NCBI GenBank assembly: GCA_030267565.1
Contig: BRXU01000039.1
Location: forward strand, 806,001 to 870,000
DNA: 64,000 bases
Reading direction: 5' to 3'
Source: Pleodorina starrii
Lineage: Eukaryota; Chlorophyta; Chlorophyceae; Chlamydomonadales; Volvocaceae
Position numbers and translations under genes: made by a program. This document shows positions 57,261-64,000 of this stretch, piece after piece (positions within the stretch are counted from its first letter, which is position 1; every line of letters begins with the position of its first letter). The notes below the pieces were generated by a model, which was given only the letters and a program-made list of their open reading frames with translations, searched no databases and was not told where the DNA came from.

Positions 57261-59517
57261 TCAGCCCCGCACTGACACCCGGCGCCGCTGGTACGGCGGC
57301 ACCGCAAACAAGCCAACGTCCGAAGCGTAACAGGACGGCGATGACGACGCCGTCGATGTCGGATAGCCGCCGTCGCCAGACTCGCGGTCCAGTACGGAAG
57401 CGGCGGCGTCGCCGCCGGCCAATGAGCGGTCCCACACGAAAGCGCCGGCGGCGGCGGCGCCGCCGCCGCCAGCCGATGCGCGGCGCGACGCGTCGATTGC
57501 GGCCCCGACTGCGCCGCCGAAGGATTGTTGTCCGCGATGGTACACCAGTTCGGTCCAGAACACGTGTACGAACGCGCTGGCGGCGGCGACGGCTCGCGGC
57601 AGCGGCCCGACGCCCTCGTTGACGGAGAGCGGCAGATCGGAGCCGTGGCCCGTCAGCTGCTTGCGCGCGGCGGCGAAGGCGCGACGGCAGCGGCGCCACA
57701 GGCCGCGGCTGAGCGCCAGCCAGTTGCCAGACGACTTGCGGCTGCCTGGCCGCATCAGGAGCGCATCCTCCGCCACCGCCGCCGCCACGAACAGGGCCGC
57801 GATGGCCCCCACCCCAAGCAGGAGCAGCAACGCCGCCACGGAAAGGTACCCAATCAGGTCCACCGGCGCGGCAGCTGGCGTGGGCTTTGCGGTCCTCTCA
57901 GGCACGCTGGCTGTAGCGGTGGTAGTGGCGGATTTGAAGGTTGTGGGGCTGGCTGTAGAGGTGATGGTGGTGGTGGTGGTGGTGGCAGCCGTCCGGCGAC
58001 GCTGCTCCGTTTCTTGGTGCCGTTTTTGGGTGGGGGTCGGGCGCTGGGCAGCGGTGGCGATGGCGGGAGTGGAGGCGGTGGAAGCTGCGATGTGGCCCTC
58101 GGTGTTCCTCTTGGCCGTTGCCACAGCCGCCGTCCCCTTCTGCTCCCGGACCGCCTTCTGCCAGCTGTGCGCCAGCGCGGCCTCGCGAGCGGCGGCGTTG
58201 GCAGCGGCCTTCTGCTGCTGTTGTTGTTGTTGCCGGTTGGAGGCGAGGTGCGCCGCCTCCTCCTGCTCCGTGGCCTCTTGGTGGGCTGGTCCTTGCGCAC
58301 TCGGGTGACTGGCACCCCCAGCCGTAGCCACAGGCTGTGGTTGCGGCTGCAGTCGGGATTGATCCACCGATTGCTTCTCCGGCTGTGGTTGTGGTTGAGG
58401 TTGACGTTGCGGCTGCTCATCCGGCTTGGCTTGACCTGCCGAGTTCACGATTGAGCCGGTGGCGGAGGGGAGGTCGATCCTGGGGGCTTCTTTCTCATCG
58501 ACCGTGAGGGCTTTGCGAAAAGGCGATGCGGCGATGAAAGCCTCGAGATCGTTCCGCAGGGGGAGGCCGGGGTTGGGCTCGACTGTCTGCGGCGTGGTGG
58601 TGGTGGTGGTGGTGGCGGCGGCGGTGGTGGCGGCGGTGGTGGCGGCGGTGGCGGGGGTGGTGGCGGAGGTGGAGGTGGTGGTGGCGGTAGTGGTGGCAGT
58701 GGTGGCGGTGGTGGTGGTAGCCGTGGTGGTGGTGTTGCGCGCCGTCATGCGGAGCCGGGCGGGGCGGCGTGGGTCGCTGCCCGCCTGCTGCGTGGTGGGG
58801 CGCAGCGTCGAGTCGTCGTTTCGGGTAAGCGGGAGCGACTTGGGCGCCGCTGGCAGAGGAATGCCGAAATCATCCGTAGGCTGGCCGCCTGGGGCTGCGA
58901 GGGGGCCAAGTGCGTGGAGGCAGAGGTCGCGAGAGGGGAAAAGAGCCGGCACAGTCACGCTTTAGTCATGCATGTCATCCAGGTACGGAGAATGACGGTG
59001 GTAAACGCGGTTCCGATATCATTTGCAGTAGCCATGGCCACAGTTTGCCAGTTGGTCAGAAAGCATGCTGATTCTGGAAAGTTAGGATCACCCACCGGGA
59101 CTCCCAGCGGGCCGCGCACTTACCCTTCGGCTCGTGCTCGTCCTCCATTTGCAGCATCCGCTCGAGATGACTGTGGATGGCTGCCTCCTGCATGACAAGT
59201 AATGTCCATCAGAATCTCCGTTGCAAGGCGTGGCGACGAAGAGGGCGCGGGCCGACGCGGGCGATGCGAGCAGAGGGTCGTTGCTCCTACCTTCCTGACG
59301 CCGTTCCAAAGGGCTTCCTTAGAATGCCATTTTTCCATAAAGTCCTGAAAGAAACCAAGTAACCGAAATTTAGCATTCCTGACGCACAGCTGACGGGTCC
59401 GGACGTCAGCACGAAGGTACGGGTAGCACACCGAGCGGCAACGCTTACCTTCGCTGCGATGTGTTGCGCGGCCAGGACGAACGCGATGAGGGTCACGGAT
59501 AGTGAGCAGTGCGACAT
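57261..59517 (-). CDS. Tandem family member B: predicted secreted/type I membrane protein, unknown function
   Basis: This is the paralogue of member A. Complement exons are 59449-59517, 59291-59344, 59124-59187 and 57261-58894, giving 606 residues with all phases closing. Exons 1 to 3 have exactly the lengths of those in copy A (69, 54 and 64 bases). Exon 1 is a signal peptide (SLSVTLIAFVLAAQHIAAK). Exons 2 and 3 encode KEALWNGVRK and HSHLERMLQMEDE. The last exon has DDFGIPLPAAP, long Thr/Ala runs, DLEAFIAASP, QPQPQP repeats and a poly-Gln/ANAAAREAALAH helix. A membrane span at 409-436 and the conserved C-terminal domain at about 453-530 follow. A variable tail ends PYQRRRVSVRG. There is no transposase or enzyme motif. 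It is probably surface-exposed on the Thr-rich side and cytosolic at the C-terminus. Confidence 0.8.
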
Positions 59518-60241
59518 CTTCTTTCCCTTCCAAAGAATTTGCACCTCCCAACTGCTTCAATGGTTGCTCGATACTGCAGACGTGAATCCTATTACAACTT
59601 GCGAAGCTTTTGGAAAAATAATGCATACATGTGAGATAATATGAGAATGTTGAGCAGATGACGTGTAATTGGGGCTTTTGTAAAGCTTATCTCCACGTTC
59701 GAGACCTGCCGGCAGCTGTCGTACAACTGCCATCAGTCAGCATACTGTAACACGTCACACTAGATGGCTTGGCCCAGGAATCTGGCCTACCAGATATTCC
59801 GTTATATACCACAATTGCATGGACCCTCACGGACTCTCGAATATACCTGTCGGAGATGTTTGGTTCGTAGGTGACGTGGATTGCGTGGATGTTGCATTGT
59901 CGACCTACGAATGGCTTGACGCGTCCATACTGACGTTATTTAAATACGATTCTTCGCAATCAGCTTCTTGTCGACTGCCTACTGCAATACACTGCGGCCG
60001 TGTCGGTGCTGTCTAACCGTAATCGGTCGATGTTTTATTTCATCATTACCGCATCCTGAGCTAGGCGCGGGTCGGAAGGGCCCGAAAGGCGGTTGTGCAA
60101 CACCCAAGGGGCCGGTTGCACAACGGTCTGGGCAGGTTCGGAAGACAGGTTCAAGAAATGTGCTTGGGTGTACTCTTACTGGCGGCCGATATTGCGATTG
60201 ATTCGAAAATCGCAGCATGCAGGACACGCGGCCGCCAGGAC

Positions 60242-60278
60242 CGCCTCTTTCAGCCCAGCAAGAGGGCTGAAAGAGGCG
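60242..60278. repeat. Perfect 15-bp hairpin with 7-base loop
   Basis: CGCCTCTTTCAGCCC at 60242-60256, loop AGCAAGA, then GGGCTGAAAGAGGCG at 60264-60278. There is no T-run and no flanking gene close enough for a simple terminator role. Confidence 0.95.
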
Positions 60279-62830
60279 CTGCCAAGAGTACTCAACGGTC
60301 AAGGTCAAAACGCTGGCCTGTGTGGGGAAGGGAGCGAGCGCCGGTGCGGCGGCGTAGCGCGGCGGTAATGAGCAAGAGTATGTACTGTACGGCAAGTTGG
60401 AGCACGGCTCAGAGGGCTTGCGTTACGCTGGTCCGCACATTGTGGGCTTTCGTGGGCCATCAAGTTGCAGTCAAGTTGCAGAAGATAGGGCGGTGCCCGT
60501 ACGGCGGTTGTACGGCAAATCGCTTACCGGTATGCATGGGGAATGCCCTCGAGGAGATTGTTCCAAACGACCGCGCCGCCCTACCGCGTCTGTGCGTGTG
60601 TATTTTGCATTGTGTGGGAAGCGCCGAGTCGCGCAGGCCGTCGTGTTGGTGTACGGCACTTCGCCACATGGTCTGTCGTTGTTGGAGTGGTTTCCAGAAT
60701 GGGCCCCGGACGGGTTTGTACGGCATGTACGTCACACGGGTGTCCTTTTGGCGGCCCCTTTTAGGCGACATGGCACACGTACGGCACAGGCGCACAGCTC
60801 CCTGAATCGGTGCGAAGGGCGTGCCGCTTGCGGTGCACATGCGACCAGATCAGAGCGAATCGAGGCGACCAGACAGATCACACACCTTTGGGCCCTCGGC
60901 TCGTATGGGCTTTTGTTCATGAGAGGGGCACGCACCCCCAACCATGTAACAAACACACAACACCCGGATACGATAGCCCGCGGTCGAGAGCTCATTGACA
61001 AACCACCGCAGAACCGATAAAACGTGTCTGGGCCAGTCGCCGCTGAAAAACACTACATGTGTGGAGCCCTAACATCGCACTACACCGTTAGCATTCGAAG
61101 CCTTCAGCACGGCAAGGGTGCCTACCAAAGCGGGGGGGAGGGCCTCCGGGGCGGGGCAGGGGGCGGGGCGGCAGTCCACATTGCAAACCGCGAGGCGCCG
61201 TCGGCTCCATCGATGAACCTACTCGTAGGCAGCCCGGTGCCCTGGTCATTGCGGGAGGCCTCATGGCAAATTCCGCCGTGGCCGCGGGTCTGTGTGCTTT
61301 GACCCCCCGGGGGGGTCGGCTCGTTCCTGTTTGGGTGGGCCCGGCTGTCTGTCTCGGTTGGGGTTCCGTCTGCCTTCTGACTTCTGCGTTCTGCCCTGGT
61401 CGTTGGTCGTTGGTCGTTTCCGATGCAGTGCACGACCAACGTAAGCATGATGCAAGAGCGATCAAGGCGAGACGCGGATTACAAAGATGGGGCCGTTTCG
61501 GCTGCAGGAGCGAGGTAACTCCGGTACCCCGGTAGTAGTCACCTCCGACAGCAGTGCCACCACCACCCTCTGACAACTTCTCCATAACAACCCACAGAAC
61601 GCAACAGCGTGTGGCAAGGGGATGCCGTACTTCGGACTACACAAGCAACGGCTAAGCTGGTCGCTGCGGGAAAGCCCTCCGAAGGTCACCTCCTCACTCC
61701 CCCCCCCGCTGTTTCCGCCCCACACCTACCGTACCTGCCTCTATCTCTCCTGCCTCCAACTCTCAGCAGTCAGCGGGCTTCTCCCCCGCAGCTTGGCAAA
61801 ACCGGCCCACACCAGCGCCGTACCACATTACGTAAAGAGCTCTTAGTCACCTATCCGGTGCGCACTGTCGCAGTCAGCAGGTCTCGGGTGCGTTCACAAG
61901 CCGGGCCGTTGGCAACATAACGACGCCGGCAGCTCAGGCTCGAGTCGTGAAGTCAGAACCATGACCATGACCATGAGTCCATGACCAGGGCCCATGCACG
62001 TCACCATCCACTAGGACCACATTCCTGCCTAGCATCATCGCGCAAGACTAGGGCCAGGGCCCAATCGCCCTGATACCGTATCTCGGGCTTTCAGGCAACC
62101 CTGGCCGACAGGAAGGTGCACCAAGGGGAAGACTCTATAGGCAACGCGCAGGCCGGAAGGGCCCATCTAGCGTGCAGTACCCAAGTGCGGCAAACTGTAC
62201 AGCGATCGGCCGCGACGCGCAGCAAAGCCTGCAAAACGTGCGTGGCCAGGCTGTTCTGCCCCCCCTCCCGCCTCCCCCCGCGGGTGGGCGCCACCCTCCG
62301 AATAATCCTTCGGGGGTCCGAGGGCCCACTAGTTACTACTGGTACGACTATTACAAAATACGGCACTATTACTAAATGAAAATAACTGACAACAGCAACT
62401 GGCAGCAATATGGTATCTTGGGGTGCCATCGCCCATTTCTTCCAGACACATCAGTACCGGGATGCTCGGCATCCCACATTTATCAATTTCTCCTACGGTG
62501 GGCAAAAGGGACAAAATATGTTTTGCCCCATGGGCTGTAACCGAGAACCCCCGAGAACCCTAGGGTGATCCGGTGCCCCCAACGACCGAGGGCCGTCACA
62601 GCGGCGGCGCTGGCATTGGCATTGACTGCCACCCTGCCAAAACAAAACCCCACAAAGACACCACCGCGCAAGCGAAATCTACCAAATAGATATATGGATA
62701 GTAAAAGCCGAACTTTAACGGGTGCGGGTGCCCTTCCGTAGATGAAATCTGCCCGCATGCAATCAGTCAACGCAGTGTGATAACAAGTACTGCTTGTCAG
62801 CGCAATAAAGCGGATGAGGTGGAGGGGGAG

Positions 62831-62866
62831 CGAAAAGAGGACCTGGGCGCCTTTTCCGCTCTCCCA
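62831..62866. repeat. 36-bp element downstream of family copy C
   Basis: Identical to 56569-56604. It lies 603 bases past the copy C stop and is followed by a CA microsatellite. Confidence 0.9.
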
Positions 62867-63468
62867 CACATACACACACAAACACACACGCACTGGGAGT
62901 GAGCCCTCGCAAGCACTACGGTATCACTATCAAGAATTCAAACGACGGTGGTGCAGAGGGCATGAATCCCAGCCAAGCATCAAAGCTTGCGCCCGGCCAG
63001 CTGACAGATGACGCGTAAGCTTCACATTCTGCCGTACCAACAACCAACCAACAATGTCGTATGATGTCATATCAACAAGCGAAACGCTGCGTCGTTCTTT
63101 CATACACACACGCACTGCGCATATATCAGCCTTCGTCTTACCAAAAGTAAGCGAGTCCGCGCATGCGCGCGCATTGCTGCTCCCTGCCAGCAACAGCCTT
63201 TTGCCATGCAGACACTCCCGGTTTTCACCGATCCCTACTCCTTCGCGTCCCACACGCAACCCTCCCAACATCCTCTCCAACAAGCAACGACACTCTCATA
63301 AAGATGCCTAAGTTGATGTAAACTTCCCTCTAACACTCGTAACGTCAGAATAAGCGGTCACGTTTGCACCTGGTGCCCAAGTGAGCCAGGCAGGCGAAAG
63401 TATTGTGGCAATGGAACTAATCTGGAACTAATCTGGAACCGATCTGGAACCGATCCCAGTGGACCTGA

Positions 63469-64000
63469 TCAGGCGCGACGCCGCTGGTATTGGGGCGCAG
63501 CGAAGGGGCTGGCAGCGGGCGCATAGCTTGATGGCGAGGGCGATGCCGTGGCGGCGGCGGCGCCGCCGGCCGACGAGCGGTCCGGTACGACAGCGGCGCC
63601 GCAGCCGCCAGCCGATGCGCGGCGCGACGCGTCGATCGCGGCCCCGACTGCGCCGCCGAAGGAATGTCGTCCGCGGTGGTGCACCAGTTCGGTCCAGAAC
63701 ACGTGTACGAACGCGCTGGCGGCGGCGACGGCTCGCGGAAGCGGCCCGACGCCCTCGTTGACGGAGAGCGGCATATCGGAGCCGTGGCCCGTCAGGTGCT
63801 TGCGCGCGGCTGCGAAGGCGCGGCGGCAGCGGCGCCACAGGCCGCGGCTGAGCGCCAGCCAGTGCCCGCCGGCGAATGCCTTCCGGGAGCCGTGCCGAGA
63901 CCGCAGAGCGCCTTCAACCACCGCCGCCGCCACGAACAAAGCCGCCACTGACGCAAGCGCCACAATTAGCGCGACAAGGAGATATCCGAGCACGCCGCCA
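63469..64000 (-). CDS. Tandem family member C (3' end only, cut by window edge)
   Basis: The last 177 codons of a third paralogue run off the right edge. They contain a membrane span (LGYLLVALIVALASVAALFV), then HWLALSRGLWRRCRRAFA, SVNEGVGPLPRAVAA and AFVHVFWTELVHHRG as in copies A and B. A short tail follows, ending ASPFAAPQYQRRRA and resembling both other tails. Over roughly 63670-63860 the DNA differs from copies A and B at only a few bases. The N-terminal exons must lie beyond 64000. Confidence 0.85.
   Translation of the reverse strand, partial: GGVLGYLLVALIVALASVAALFVAAAVVEGALRSRHGSRKAFAGGHWLALSRGLWRRCRRAFAAARKHLTGHGSDMPLSVNEGVGPLPRAVAAASAFVHVFWTELVHHRGRHSFGGAVGAAIDASRRASAGGCGAAVVPDRSSAGGAAAATASPSPSSYAPAASPFAAPQYQRRRA

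Larger units (their letters stand above)
59518..63468. other. Intergenic region between family copies B and C
   Basis: Nearly 4 kb without a supported gene. It contains a perfect 15-bp hairpin (60242-60278), overlapping but featureless open frames at 60095-61020, ATGACC triplets at 61960-61985 and the downstream element of copy C (62831-62866). AT-rich patches occur at 59560-59680 and 62340-62400. Confidence 0.45.

Noticed and set aside
57339..58454. Open frames on the + strand across family copy B
   Set aside because: They are antisense shadows of a GC-rich exon; the minus-strand model has matching exons in copy A.
60095..61020. Two overlapping open frames of 236 and 207 codons between family copies B and C
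   Set aside because: They overlap in different frames, have no recognisable motifs and are rich in Cys, Arg and Trp as expected from translated non-coding DNA.

Overview
This window is nuclear DNA from a GC-rich, intron-dense photosynthetic eukaryote, most likely a unicellular alga. The evidence is that every recognisable gene is split by short GT-AG introns whose phases close exactly, that there is a plastid-type heme oxygenase with a transit-peptide-like leader, and that CA, TCTG, GGGT and CAC microsatellites are common. I cannot place the lineage more precisely. The gene models below were built by hand from exon homology and splice phase, and no transcript was available.

Layout, left to right. 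The 3' part of a DUS3-type tRNA-dihydrouridine synthase (+, 369-2959). A phosphopantothenoylcysteine decarboxylase of the HAL3 family (-, 5798-7956). A plastid heme oxygenase (-, 9603-12752). A tentative small membrane protein (-, 14158-15197). L-threonine aldolase (+, 16237-20742). A gene-poor stretch with one tentative coiled-coil ORF (-, 24764-25582) and a tRNA-Thr-like, possibly retroposon-associated element (26530-27200). An SRR1-domain protein (-, 27470-30610).

The most notable block is 31385-49149. It holds an ArsJ-type organoarsenical efflux transporter (+), a phosphoglycerate kinase (-) and a GAPDH of the ArsJ-associated type (+). In bacteria, ArsJ and this GAPDH form a two-gene arsenate resistance pathway: GAPDH makes 1-arseno-3-phosphoglycerate and ArsJ exports it. 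Here the pair is intron-rich and flanks a divergent PGK that shares a 394-bp head-to-head promoter with the GAPDH.

The right end (52346-64000) carries three tandem minus-strand copies of an unrecognised gene family. Two are complete (621 and 606 residues) and one is cut by the window edge. The complete copies encode a signal peptide, two short conserved exons, a long Thr/Ala/Gln-rich region and one membrane span. All three copies share the C-terminal domain, which is almost invariant at the DNA level, and a hairpin-like element lies 0.5-0.7 kb downstream of each.

Other structure cuts across genes. A ~38-nt repeat sits in sense orientation just upstream of 3' splice sites in four introns and looks introner-like. 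A GACCC-RY-GGGTC palindrome occurs seven times. Many 5' splice sites begin GTACGR.
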